64,000 nucleotides of DNA, taken from contig JAOANR010000009.1 in NCBI GenBank assembly GCA_030278955.1, positions 41,874,945-41,938,944 on the forward strand, written 5' to 3'. The position numbers and the translations under genes are program-made. Under the pieces are notes generated by a model. It saw only the letters and a list, made by a program, of their open reading frames with translations, did no database searches and had not been told where the DNA came from. This document shows positions 32,441 through 44,010 of the stretch, piece by piece. Position 1 is the first letter of the stretch; each line of letters starts with the position of its first letter. Source of the stretch: Hygrophila difformis (Eukaryota; Streptophyta; Magnoliopsida; Lamiales; Acanthaceae).

Positions 32441-33912
32441 CTGAAAAAGGCCAAAGTGTTTAGATACATCCAAATTTTTATTAGTTTTCAAAGACTACTC
32501 AGGTTTGAAAATCAACATTCTCACATTTTGAGCTTTGCTAAGCTCGAAATGTGATTTAAGTGATTTAATCTTGAGTTTATTAAAAGATCCAAAGATAAGG
32601 TACTTATGCCTTAGGACCTAGAAGGAGATATCTTAATTGGACTATTGAGTCCAATCAAAAGGGAGAAATAAAAAAATTAAAGTGGTCATTGGACCAAAAA
32701 TTCCTTTTTTAATGGGCCATTGGGCCCAAAAGTTTGTTTTTCAAATTTTTATTAAACAAGCTCGAGGCACTTGTTGAAAATGGAATGAAATGACGATGAT
32801 GGAATGGATGGCTCGAAAGTGGAATGTACAATGGAGACGTGGCGGAGTGGAGTTGCTATTTCCGGATTGTTTGGACTGTCATTGGACAGTTAAAACGTTC
32901 TAGAAAATTGCAAACACTATTTTTTAATTTTGAAAAGGTTGACTTGTTTTTATTTAATGAAAGGTGGGATGTGTGTGGTCCCATTTTTTGGATTTTGTAA
33001 AAAGATAGCAGTTGAGGTGGCAAAATACTGCTACTTAACCCACACTTTTTAGTTCCATTGGGAACAAAAACACATTTGTCAACCCAAAATTCCTAGTACT
33101 ATTTTTGTCTTTTGTGAAAAAGTGATTCTTGCTGAAAAGTGGATGGTGTGCACTGGGATTGCCATAAAAAAGCCATACACCCACTTTTATGCAGATTGCT
33201 GCACCCATACACAAGTTGCCAAAATCAGGGGAGGGGCATTAAATGAACATTGGCATGCAAATAACATGAACTCTCAAAGCAAACCATCAACACATGATCA
33301 TGCTTTTTCTCAACATAAGATCAAACTTACTAACACGCTTCAAAATCTCAGTAAGAACGTCAAATTAAATCATACCAGCATGCTCTCCAAACAAAAACAC
33401 TCATGCTTTGCAAAATCGAGACAATCAATAACACCAAGCTATCCAGAGAAAAATAACCAAATGTTCATTGACATACAGATAAGGCTCAGATTTCTCAAAT
33501 CATGAATGCACACAGAAGCAATATTAAATGAGATAAGGACCGAGTTCCCTTTGGAAAGTGAACACTAAAAGCTTGAAAAACCAACAATGGTGAGAATTTG
33601 CCATTGCTAACTCCTACCTGCTGCCTGAGTTCTCTAACAGCCCTAACTTTTCAAAATCGATTGCCCATACAAAATCGATCCTCCCCAATCCCAATCAAAA
33701 ACACACTTCTTCCAAAACATGCTCGGCCAACACAAGAAATCACAGCAATCCTCAAATAAACAATGCCCACATCAAGAATCGCCTAAAATCAAACTAAAAC
33801 AGAGGGAATGAACATAAAACAGCCCTATTTACATGAGTGGAAAAGAAAAACAACACAAGGATCGCATAACAGGGTCTCGAGAATGCGCAAGAATTGGATA
33901 GAAAACACTTAC
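32441..33912 (-). other. Candidate intron in the E2 ORF
   Basis: On the minus strand the donor is CTG|GTAAGTG at 33,912 and the acceptor is CCTTTTTCAG at 32,441. Removing 1,472 bases joins the small exon at 33,959-33,913 to the long frame in phase, making a Trp codon across the junction. The interior is AT-rich with many stops. Spliced RNA data would settle it. Confidence 0.6.
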
Positions 33913-33959
33913 CAGGGCTCGGTCTGCTTCGGGGGCGAAGATGAAGATGGAGGTTCCAT
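33913..33959 (-). CDS. Candidate first exon of the E2 long ORF
   Basis: ATG at 33,959 opens a 47-base exon coding a Pro/Ser-rich start (MEPPSSSSPP) and ending two bases into a codon. It precedes a canonical GTAAGT donor. The ATG lies in the GC-richest part of the E2 interior, about 175 bp downstream of the leader palindrome array. With it the protein would be about 1,457 residues. The alternative is a start at the ATG at 32,469. Confidence 0.55.
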
Positions 33960-34114
33960 TGGGTTCGCGAAAATTGGGCAGAGTAACGCCTGGAAGTGGT
34001 GGGAGATGAGTGCGAGGAACACTGTGGTGTTCTTCGGGAAAGGCTTTCGCGTACGAGCAGTTTTCAAAAATTTTCTAAGTCTGAATGCGCAAGGAGGAAG
34101 AGGGAGGGGAAGGG

Positions 34115-34133
34115 GTTTAAGTACTAATGGGCC
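34115..34133 (-). promoter_or_regulatory. Possible internal core promoter of the E2 ORF
   Basis: Reading the minus strand after the leader array: GGCCCATTAG, then CTTAAACC (weak TATA-like), then a pyrimidine-rich patch, then exon 1. The order array, GGCCCA, TATA-like, pyrimidine patch copies the U3 layout at 39,072-38,993. Weak evidence on its own. Confidence 0.3.
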
Positions 34134-34542
34134 GGTCGCGGAACCCTAGCCCATTGTCGCGGAACAGGGTTGCGCGACCAGGCTCGGCGACATTAGAGGT
34201 GTCGCGGAATATGGGACTTTGTCGCGGAGTCATGCACCGCGACAAAGTGTACCGCGACAAAATGGCAAGGAAGAATGGGGTGGTGTGCCCGTGTCGCGGA
34301 ACAGGAACTTTGTCGCGGAGTCGTGCTCCGCGACAAAGGCTTCCGCGACAAAGACAAACAGAGTTCGGGGATGAGTGGAGTTTTGTCGCGGAATTGCACT
34401 TGGTCGCGATGCTGTGCATCGCGACAAAATGGTTACTCCGCGACAAGGACAAACAGGGTTTGATGATAAGGGGAACTTTGTCGCGGAGTTGCACTTGGTC
34501 GCGGAACGTTGTTCCGTGACAAAATGGTCATTCCGCGACAAA
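34133..34542. repeat. Palindrome array in the E2 leader (five clusters)
   Basis: Clusters at about 34,133, 34,200, 34,291, 34,382 and 34,476, each with four GTCGCG cores arranged forward, forward, reverse, reverse. In 34,382 the inner arms are GTCGCGATGC and GCATCGCGAC, where other clusters have GGAAC/GTTCC or GGAG/CTCC, a paired change. The array lies between the primer site and the candidate first exon. Confidence 0.9.
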
Positions 34543-35048
34543 CTTTTTGAATTTTCAAATTTTCAACGGACTGGGCCCGAGTGTGATGTTGGGCCTGCGT
34601 CCATTCTATTTGATTTGGACCTAAATGAATTCAGTCCAAGTAAATTCAAAACATTGGGCCATTATTTTTAAAATAATCTACTTGCATAAAATTAGGTTGG
34701 GTCAGTTCCATTTATCTGCGAGATTTATTCCGGATCTTAAATTGCTTTAAATTCCGAAAATAATTTCTCAGATTTGTGGAATTTTCCCAACCAAGAACCT
34801 GGTTTTCCATGCTTTTTCTGCTCCTTCTTTTTGGGTGGTTCCGAATTTCCTGCAAGACAGATAAATACCCATTAGGTTAGGTTTTCTCCTCAGTTCAACA
34901 TCCTCTCACATTTAGAGTCTTGGTACTCTAAATGTTCAATTAATCTTGAGGATACTTTTTCTGTTCTGGATTAGATATATTACATTAAACTAAGCTAATC
35001 TATGAGTAATCAGGAATGTAATTCTCTTAATAAACGACGCTGCATCCT
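34543..35048 (-). other. E2 leader between primer site and array
   Basis: Noncoding. It contains a hairpin at 34,909-34,934 (arms CATTTAGAGT and ACTCTAAATG) beside a purine tract like the polypurine tract. E3 holds this segment twice (59,748 and 60,077). Confidence 0.7.
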
Positions 35049-35065
35049 CCCCGGCAACGGCGCCA
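35049..35065 (-). other. E2 primer binding site (tRNA-Asp)
   Basis: The plus strand reads CCCCGGCAACGGCGCCA, identical to the 3' end of plant tRNA-Asp(GUC) including CCA, so the minus strand is its complement. It touches the LTR at 35,066. E3 has the same 17 bases at 60,418-60,434. Confidence 0.9.
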
Positions 35066-37899
35066 TGAAACTTTTGACAAGTTTCACTAACACGAGCATA
35101 TTTTTATAAGAAAGTATACCAGGATTAATTTTATTAAAATGGAAGAGTTATGATTCACGGGAAAGGGTTTAGGGATATATCAAGATTATTAGTCTTTTTA
35201 TTACTCAAGTGTGGTGTTTTGATTTCAAATGGCGTTGTGGTCCTCTCTGTCATGGAATTGCTGACAAATCTCATGGTACAGCCGGGATAGGTTGACCTTC
35301 AGCCTGTCACACTGAGGATCCCCGGCACATGTGCCATGATACTTCTCATCAATTCTTGCCATAAGATTTCATGCCATGAAACTTTTGACAGATTCCCACT
35401 ACATGAGTATTTTCCGAAAAATCATGATCCTGGTTTAGGTTTTATTTAATGAAACCAATTTATGATGGCGGAGTTGTGATTAGGGATATATTTATAAGTA
35501 GTCATGTTTTTATTGCTCGTGTTAAGAAACTGTGCCCCCGAAAGCGCACGGTGTCAAAAATTGCAGTAATTTATAGTAAGACCGGATCGTTCACTGGAGG
35601 ATGTGCGATAGAAGCAGGACCCACGTCGTTTACTAGGATTTTCCACTCGGTTACTCGATTCAAGTTTGAGAAATGACTAACAACTACTTGACATAATTTA
35701 AACTAAGCTATGAAAGCAATCAAAATAAAGCAGATAATAATTATTCTAGAAAGCGAATTAAATCTAATCTAAGAAAGCAATAAAATTAATCTAAGAAAGT
35801 GATTAAGATCAGTCCAAGAAAGCAGACTTAAAATATGACAGAAGGGACAGGAAGAAGATAATAAAGGTTGGACAAGATTTAGATGAAACACAATTAAACT
35901 TCCATTTTGTTACACAGATCTTAGCTTGGGATAATCCATCAAATAGCTAATTCTCATGCTCTCTGTACCATGTTCCCTTTAACAGACAGGTACTTACAAC
36001 AAGAGTTTACATGCTCTTAAAGCAACAAGTTCTAAGATACCGCAGACTCACAACTGCTCCCGTCAGAGCGTGTTATTTATCTGTGGTGGACAAGCAACAC
36101 CTGACAAATCATTTATTGAAGTGTCAAGTACTGCTATCATTCCCCCATGTCACACCCAAAGATTCTAATCAAGCCTTGAACTGTCCCTTAACTCTCAGTC
36201 CTAGTAGCAGTTACACAACTCTCAATACAACCGAGTGACCTCTAATGAAAGCATTTAAAAGAAAGCGGTAAAAGAAAGCGGTAAAGAAAGCATTTAAAAT
36301 CCTATCACTCGGAGGTTTTTGAAAGTCTGACCCTGGTAGTAAAAGAAAGCCCCCAGTCAGAATGACTGGATGTGGATCAAGAATTCCCTGTTCTCGGTGA
36401 ACCGCTCGCAGTGTTCACTTCCCGTCGGGTGGTTATGAGATACAAACTAATGAAACGAACTAATAAATCAGTTCGTTCCGGATGCACTCACTCAGGACTC
36501 AAAAATAGGCTTTGGGAGAAGAAGATAGCAGTCGAAAGAATATTCAACCCTACCTTAGAAAATAACCAAGGCCCGAATGTTGTTCCTCTAGTATTATCTG
36601 TCACACCTTATCGGAATCCAAGTGGAATCTGACCCAGTGTAATATTTAATACGAAATTTCCAACAAACAGCAATTTTGGAAAATAATAAATCTGAAAATC
36701 ATTCCCTATCAGGTACTAGACTCTCAATTAAAACACAGATCCTTTCAGTCTAGGTGAGACCTAATCGCTGACTCTGCTTCTAATTTCCCAAAATCAACCC
36801 CCAGTCGGATATGAATTAGTCATAACTGTTGAATTTATCCCTTACTCAGATCCGGATTTTATAAAGGAATTTTTGTTGGAAATTTATTGTGAGACATCTG
36901 ATTAAAATCAAGACTTCTATGTCCAAGGGAAGGATCCCAAAATAATATTGACCACAATATCTACGTAATAATATCATGCATAAAGTTATAGAGAAGTGTA
37001 AAATTAAATAACCCAAAATATAAGGTGGGTCTAGACAGAAATTGATACACAGAGATGAAATAGCCGGAGATGAGAAGAATTTATTTGGCTAAAAAGATGA
37101 CTGAAATAGTTGGGGTTATCCGGACTGCAAACATCTGCTTTCCAGGTCCCAACTATTCCAGGTGGAACGATTTTTAGATAGTGAAATTCCCTAAATGACA
37201 GTTGCCACTGTCATTTTGAACTCCACTGTCTGTGAATTTGGATAAAAACCCACATATTCTATCACTGCAATAATTATTAGATGACATTGGCAAATATCGT
37301 CTAACATTACTACAGCTCCAGATTCGGATTTGAAATTAAAATAAAGAAAAGAAAAGAAAACTGTATCCGGGTAGGAGTCAGCTGAGCAGCTATTATAATC
37401 TCGAATGGACGAACCGCCAAGGCTTCCACTGACCACTATCCAGACCATGCAAAATAACAATTAATAACTAATATACAGAATACGAGCTAGTTATCCGTGT
37501 GGGATTACCCGCCAACATTAATCTGATATATTCCTTATTAGCTGTTTCACACATCACGGAAAAGACAAACTAAATAAATAAAAGAAAATATTTTTGGGTC
37601 ATCTTGCATGAGAGACATTGGTTTCTCATGCAAGGTATGGAAATGAATCCATGATTACTCTTTATGATCTAAATAATCTCTCATTCCATAATTAATTAAT
37701 TACAGTCTGGATTATATACCTAGATCATTAGAGTTTAATTTCTTATAGAAGAATCTTTTAATGGGAAATTGAACAAAGCTCTTTATATCAAATTAATCAT
37801 GGGTTGAGATCATTGGATTTCAACCTCAAAACATTAATATAAAGGTTCAATTAATTAATGGAGTGAGATGAAGAATAAAAATTTGGCAAAAAGGTGCCA

Positions 37900-38372
37900 C
37901 TTTGTCGCGATACAGAGTTTGTGTCGCGGAGCATGGCTCCGCGACAAAGGTTTCGCGACAAAGAGGTGGGAAATAAGAGGAATGGAATTTTGAAATTTTT
38001 AGGGTGTGTCTTGTCGCTAAGCAAAAAATTTGTCGCGGAACATGGTTCCGCGACAGGAGGGTATAGCGACAAAGGGGGTGAAAATTGGACAAGGCATAAT
38101 TCTTGTCTCGGAACAAGAGGTTTTGGCGCGGAACGTGGTTCCACGACAAGGTTGCTTCGCGACAAAGCCCTTCCAGAATAAAATCACAAGTATTTGGGTC
38201 CTTGGTTGCTAGTCAGGATTTTTGTCGCGGAACGTGGTTCCGCGCCAAGGGTTGTTTCGCGACCAAGGGTTTTAAAATACTGTTTAACAAATGTTCTTTG
38301 GCACCTTTGTCGCCAAGGCACCATTTTGTCGCGGAACGTGGTTCCGCACCAAGAGTTGTTCAGCGACAAAGG
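37900..38372. repeat. Palindrome array, U5 side of E2 5' LTR
   Basis: Counterpart of 23,627-24,097, five clusters. Several cores here have lost CpGs (TTGTCTCGG, TTGGTTGC, CCGCACC), so this copy has decayed a little more. Confidence 0.88.
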
Positions 38373-39071
38373 TGTGTCCAGGACACATGTCAGAAAAGTA
38401 AAGTGGAACAGTGGCATGCATTATGTGTGATCTCACCCTTTTCAGATTCAAAAGCTAAACTAAGCTTAAAATGACAAAACAGAATATGAATCAAGCTAGA
38501 ACATGCTTGAACATAAAAGAAATGAAACAAACTCAAATCTTAAGAAACCCTAATCTGAGCTTGATCACCCATAAGCGTGCATCATTATCCCAAGAAAAAG
38601 TCACCAAGCAGTGACATTAAAATGCAAAACAAGGATCAAATGACCCAAGGAAAACGAAAGCAGTAAGATCCATGGGGTGTGAGACCCATTTCATGATTTT
38701 GGGACACAAATGGAGAATGTTTTCCCATATTATTAAATGGTGTTGGTCATACCCATGATTTGAGTACCACAAACCCTTAAACAAAAGTTTAGAACAAAAA
38801 AAATAAGGTGTAAAGCTGGCTATCTAACCAAAGCGCAATAAACTACATCTAACTAGTGCATGAATTAAATAATACAAGAAAAACCTAACTAAACTACCCT
38901 AAACTAAACTAAACTACTGAGCTCCCCACTTGTCTTCAAGAATGTGTATTTTCTAAAATTCTTCCAACCCCTAGCTCAAAGGAAACACCTCATATTTATA
39001 GAGGGGAAACCCTAAGCTCATGGGCCTTGATTTGAGCCCATTGTGTCTCAAGACATCACACACATCACAGC

Positions 39072-39321
39072 GTTGTCTCGGAACACCAAGTTTGGTCGCG
39101 GAACACACTGCATGTGGCAAAGCTTCTGACTGGGTCTTGTGTCTCTAAAAATGCATCTTTGTCGCGGAATGGACCTTTGTCGCGGAACAGGGCATCGCGA
39201 CAAGGGTATCGCGACAAAAGGGCTTTGGCTGGTTTTCTCCTTCATCTCAGCTTGCTTGGTCGCGGAACGTTCCTTTGTCGCGGAACCATGCATCGCGACA
39301 AAAGGGCTTCCGCGACAAAGG
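39072..39321. repeat. Palindrome array, U3 of E2 5' LTR
   Basis: Counterpart of 24,797-25,047. It ends 72 bp upstream of the TATA box at 38,993-39,000 in the direction of transcription. Confidence 0.88.
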
Positions 39322-39636
39322 TGTTCCTGGGCCTGCTGGATTGGGCCAGATGGGCCGAAACTGTTCTTTTTGTGGCCTTTTTCTCTCCTTTTCCCATCTT
39401 TTTCATTCCTTTTTCTTTTCTTTTCTTTTTCTCATGTTTTTGGATTTTTCTAACATAAATATGTAATAAAATTACATATTTATGCCTTTTTCACATCAGC
39501 TTATTATTTTTACAATTATGCATAAATCAGTCCAATTCGACTGCTTTCTTACTTAATGTAAGACCGGAATGCGATCAAATGCCCGTTTAAGACACGGAAA
39601 TGGATTGAAAATAATGGTCATTTCTGGCCATTATCA

Positions 39637-39911
39637 GAAACCCTAGGAGCAAGGGCTCCCCCGGCAGCCATTTACCAGACCAGAAGCTCGAATTACCTGA
39701 TCCGAGGCGCAGGCGAAAACCCGACTCCAACAGAGGTGCGACACGATGCAGGGCCTTGTAGACTGGAGAAGCAGCCGGTCTATGAGGTAGAAATCCATTT
39801 TGACAATGGTACTTAGCCAAAAATAGGAATGTCCAAGCATGCGAAGCATTACACAGAATGTCACTATAAAGCTTCCCAAGGAGTGCAATATTCATATCCC
39901 TACACTTTCTT
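39637..39911 (-). pseudogene. LINE ORF2 middle fragment
   Basis: A 275 bp piece of the LINE between the RT piece (E4 insertion point, TTCTT) and the zf-RVT piece (E2 insertion point, GAAAC). It is open on the minus strand and codes the connecting region with the typical GNSSFWSGKWL motif seen between RT and the zinc domain in plant LINEs. Confidence 0.9.
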
Positions 39912-40951
39912 TGTAACATCCCGGATAATTATTTCATAATTAAATTAATTAATTGTCATTAATTATTTGAATTGGACCCAATTACTTATAAATGGTGTTT
40001 GGGGAATTATGGTAGAAGCCCAACCATAAGTAAGAGGAACAAGAGAGCACAATCCAATAATAAAGAAAGAATGTAGTATTTGAATTATGTGTGGGTCAAG
40101 GTGCAAATTAATAATTGCTATGAGGTCCCTTGACCTTAAATTGGGGAAAGTAAAGATTTATCTTCATTCTTCCCTCTTTCCCGTCACTTAGAAAAGGCAA
40201 GAAACTAGGGCATGGAGATGGGAAAATCACGAGGAGGGAGAGGACGAGAGAGAGAACAGACTGGAAGCTTGAGGAGAAGAAGATTTCAACACTGAGGTAA
40301 GAAGTCTCATCCCTTTCATTCTCATTTCTTGGATTTATGGATTTGGGGGAGAATCGGGTTTCACTCATTTGGGGAGGAGAAGCTCGATTGCTCACCGGAG
40401 AAGAAGGGGAAGCGCGGTGGTGGAGCGACGACGGAGGGGGGACGGAGCTCGCCTTCCGGTGAGCTGTGGCCGGAATGGGGCAGCGCGCGGAGGCGCGCTG
40501 CTGTGCAGCGGCGAAATTGCCGCTGCTGCTGGCAGTTTCCGGCGGCGACGCGCCGGTGGCGTGGTGGTGGCAGTGCAGTGGCTGTGGTGGTGGCATTGGA
40601 TACTCCTCTGTCCTTGTCTATTTCTATGATGTTTGTAATTGTGGAGTTTGAAATTGGGTGATTTTGTATTTTTATTGTGCTATTTAGATTTCATGTTCTT
40701 GTGTGGTTAATTGTTTGAGTAGTGCTAATTGCTCATGTTATATGATAGCTTGTATGAATTAATTGATAGATTGGTTCTTGATTATCTATATTTGGATTTT
40801 GAAATGTTAAAGTTGGGAGGTTGAGGTAATCTTGAATATGTGATTTGGATATTATGGAAAGATTGTGAATTGGATGCATATATGTTAAATTAGACTTTAA
40901 ATACGGAGTTAGCGTTAGGCATTTTGAATGTGTAGTTCTTTAGACTTGATT

Positions 40952-43900
40952 TGTAACACCCCGGTTTTGGTAACCCAGGCCGGGATGCCACCGCCACACC
41001 TCCCTAGCAAGACACGGTTTCTCCGAGCTCACTAAAGAGATGCAAGGCTATGGTTTTTCAGAATTTAAAATATTCAAACAGCCCATTCATATATAATAAT
41101 TCATCAAAGTTGCAGCGGAAATAAAGTATGAGGGCCGACATGGCCAAAACACGGGTTAAATAGTCCCGTTCATGCAAGTCGTAACTCAATGCAGGGATTT
41201 AAAATAGAGATTTCCCCTAATGTTCCCATGTATGCATATGACGATGCATATTCTTCGTACTCTGTAAGAAAAAGGAGATAAATGGTTTGGGTCAGCAAAA
41301 ACGCGCTGAGTAAGTTAACACATAGCATGGGTTAGGGGTTTCAAAGCCTTTAATTAATTTTAATAAAAACATTTCTTGTAGGTAATGATTTGCAAGGCAT
41401 AACTAAATAAATACTTAAAAATATTAGATATTTTGTTCTCCCGTTACATAACCATTTCAACAATATTTAATTTAGCCGGCAATCCGGCGGCCGCAGCCAA
41501 TTTCAAAAGTATCATTTAGCCGGCAATCCGGCGGCCTCAGCCAATATCAATAGTATCATTTCTCAAAATATTTTTCGTTTCTTTTATAGTTCACCATTCA
41601 CCAGGGCTCTTGTGACCGCAATCCTCATAACCAATATTTATAAATAACCATTCGCCAGGTCTCTTATGTCCACTGGCCGTTCGCTTGGGCTCTTATGTCC
41701 ACAAGCCGTTTGGTCGACCATTCGCTAGGGCTCTTATGTCCACTAGCCGTTCGCTTGGGCTCTTATGTCCACAAGCCGTCTGGCCCATATTGATAATTTC
41801 AAACTTGGTCACAAATCCCCAATGTTTCAAAATAATTCTTTTACAAAAATGTTTTCATTTGGTGTAACGGGATTTTTCAAAAGTATAGATATATCGTAAT
41901 TCAACGTTTCGACCGTTTGTTTCGAATTTCAAAATCTCTTCGATTTAAAAATCATTTGGCGTCACAGTTTGCGCCTTTTTGGTTTAAAAATCCATTTCTT
42001 AGGCGATTGATTTGAAATTTGTACAGTAGCTCAAAAACATCCCAACAAACAACTTTCGTGTTTTAAGTTTTTCGGAAAAACGATGGGAAGCATGTCAAAA
42101 ATCGAGTTTTGTACAGAATCAAAAAGCTGTCAGGATTCAGGTTTGACAACGTTAAAAGATTCGACTTTTTATCATATCAAATGGACTCCAAAAATTCTGA
42201 AATTTTACAGAGACATACTAGACATGATTTCAAACAACTTTTGTTTAGATCATGAAGATTGATTCGGACTAGAAATGATAGGAATAAGCTCATCAAGATC
42301 GGCTATGAAATCTGTCATCCTTTGACAATTCTTAAAAACGCAGAATATGTCCGATACGATTTGGGGTATCAAGACTTGATGAAAATTTCTAAAATTTTTA
42401 CACAATATAGCTCATGATCTTTGGATCAAAATCTTAGTTTTGAGTTTTCAGGTTTGAACACTCGAAGTAAGAGTTTTGCTCGTTGAGTTTGATTAAGAAA
42501 TCTGTCAAGGTTCTTGACATCGGTTCTAACGCAGATCGGATCGGCTCGAGTTTGGAGGTTCAAATCTCAATGAAAAATTCTAAAAATTTTCAGAAATATT
42601 CTAAACTCATAGATCTACAATTCTTATGTTCAACTCCAATCCTAGATCGGCCTAGATCCAAGGTCAAAATGGCTAATAAGATTGAGAGTGAAATCTGTCC
42701 AAGTTGTAAGATCCAGATTTGATACTCTTCGGTTTTGGGTTGGTTTCAGGTTTCAAAACATCATGAAAAATTCTAAAATTTTTACAGGAGCTAGACCAAA
42801 GTCTTAGCAACACTTTTCATGTTTTGAGTTTTCTTGTTTGAGCAGCTTTAGAGGTTCGAAAAATTCATACAAAAACGCTGCGTTGAGGGTTTCTCTTGTT
42901 GACAGATTTTTATTAATTTTCTTGAGTTGAATCTCTATGTTTGGTTGCATTTTAAGTCACCCAAAACCATAGTAAGGTTAACTTACAGTGGGGATGATGT
43001 CTAGGAAGTCACGGGGTCGTCCGGAATCCACGGGATGTCACGAACGAATCTCTTCCACCCGATTTATTCTTCCCTTGGCTCCGATTTGTGTTTGAATAAG
43101 AAGATTCGTAAGTTAGGATGATGTTTATGATCTTAAAACCATATGGAAACTTGAATAACATCTTACCAACAATCCAAAGCCTGAAATCCTTGATCTACAC
43201 ACTTCCTTGGTTGGATTTGGTTGCCGGAAACTCGTCGGAAAGTCGCCGGAAGAGTGTTTGGCTTTTGGGAGAGTTTTTGGAGAGTTTGGGGTGAATGATT
43301 GATGAAATGGCTGACAAAAGGGGATAGGATTGATTACATAACGTCCAAAAAGATGCCTCTCTCGTGAAAGATCAGATTCCCAACCTTGGGCCCCGAAAAT
43401 TGGCGAGAAAGTCGCCAAAACGCGACAAACGCTGATGCTGTCATGGCCGCGCGGGGTTGGGGCGGTTTTTAGCCAAAACCCGCGCCGGGTGCGCGCCACT
43501 CTCGCCTGGACTTCGGTCCGGGCGGGGTCGTGCGATCCGTCGTGCTTTTCCTCCTCTCTTTCGGACTTCTATCCTCCTACGTTTTCGGGCTCGATTTTTC
43601 GGGTCCTTCTCGGGTCATAAATCCTTATCTTAAGTTTATCTTGACTCAAATGAATTTCATGTTTGAGATCTTAAGTCCGTCGGTCTTGGGTTCGTCGACT
43701 TCCAATTCGTCGTCTTTTGATTCCCGTGCAATAACTTGTTTCATTAAATTTTTTTCCGACTTCACGGGTTCTTGGAATTAAAATTCTTTTCCTTCATGAA
43801 CTTAATTCCAAATTTTGTTACTCAATTCATGGAATGTCTTCGGGCTTCCTTTCCCTCTTTTATTCCATTTTGAATTTAAATCTATCGGCGTTTCCTATCC

Positions 43901-44009
43901 GAGCAATAATTTATTGTGATAAATTATTTTCTTCTTCTCGGAAATATTTCAACATTGATCGGAATAAATTTTATTTCTTCGGACATTGATAAAAATTCGG
44001 GGTATTACA
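40952..44009 (-). repeat. E5 3' LTR (left copy)
   Basis: 3,058 bp. On the minus strand it begins TGTAATACCCCG and ends CGGGGTGTTACA. It shares the LTR end region (about 100 bp) and the U3 GC block with E1. Candidate intron signals on the minus strand: donor at 42,986, acceptor at 41,262. A short repeated segment (TTCGC..GGGCTCTTATGTCCAC) lies at 41,640-41,790. Confidence 0.93.
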
Positions 44010-44010
44010 G

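Larger units (their letters stand above)
20793..39636 (-). mobile_element. E2: giant nonautonomous LTR element with a single long ORF
   Basis: Direct repeats of about 4.57 kb at 20,793-25,361 and 35,066-39,636 are flanked by GAAAC (20,788-20,792 and 39,637-39,641), so this is one clean insertion into the LINE. Orientation is minus: a 17-base primer site matching tRNA-Asp lies beside the right LTR and a purine-rich tract beside the left. The 9.7 kb interior encodes no gag, protease, RT or integrase, only the 1,451-residue ORF. tRNA-Asp priming is known from Athila-type Ty3/gypsy elements, so trans-mobilisation by such a relative is likely. A foldback element sits at 26,498-27,727. Confidence 0.93.
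35066..39636 (-). repeat. E2 5' LTR (right copy)
   Basis: Matches 20,793-25,361 with few differences by eye. Many of these fall in CpG sites of the palindrome arrays, such as GCGTGG/GCATGG in the first cluster. Arrays lie at 37,900-38,372 and 39,072-39,321; the TATA box is at 38,993-39,000 on the minus strand. Confidence 0.95.

Noticed and set aside
34133..34542. CRISPR-like array (also at 63,041-63,505 and 23,627-24,097)
   Set aside because: The repeats are nested palindromes with unequal cores and short irregular spacers, inside plant LTR elements and without any cas gene.
35049..35065. tRNA-Asp gene (also 60,418-60,434)
   Set aside because: Only the 3' 17 bases including CCA are present, next to an LTR; this is a primer binding site, not a gene.
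40108..40661. Arg/Ala/Pro-rich ORFs in the E4 LTR (also 53,640-54,193)
   Set aside because: They overlap on both strands within a GC-rich LTR stretch and duplicate with the LTR; no domain.
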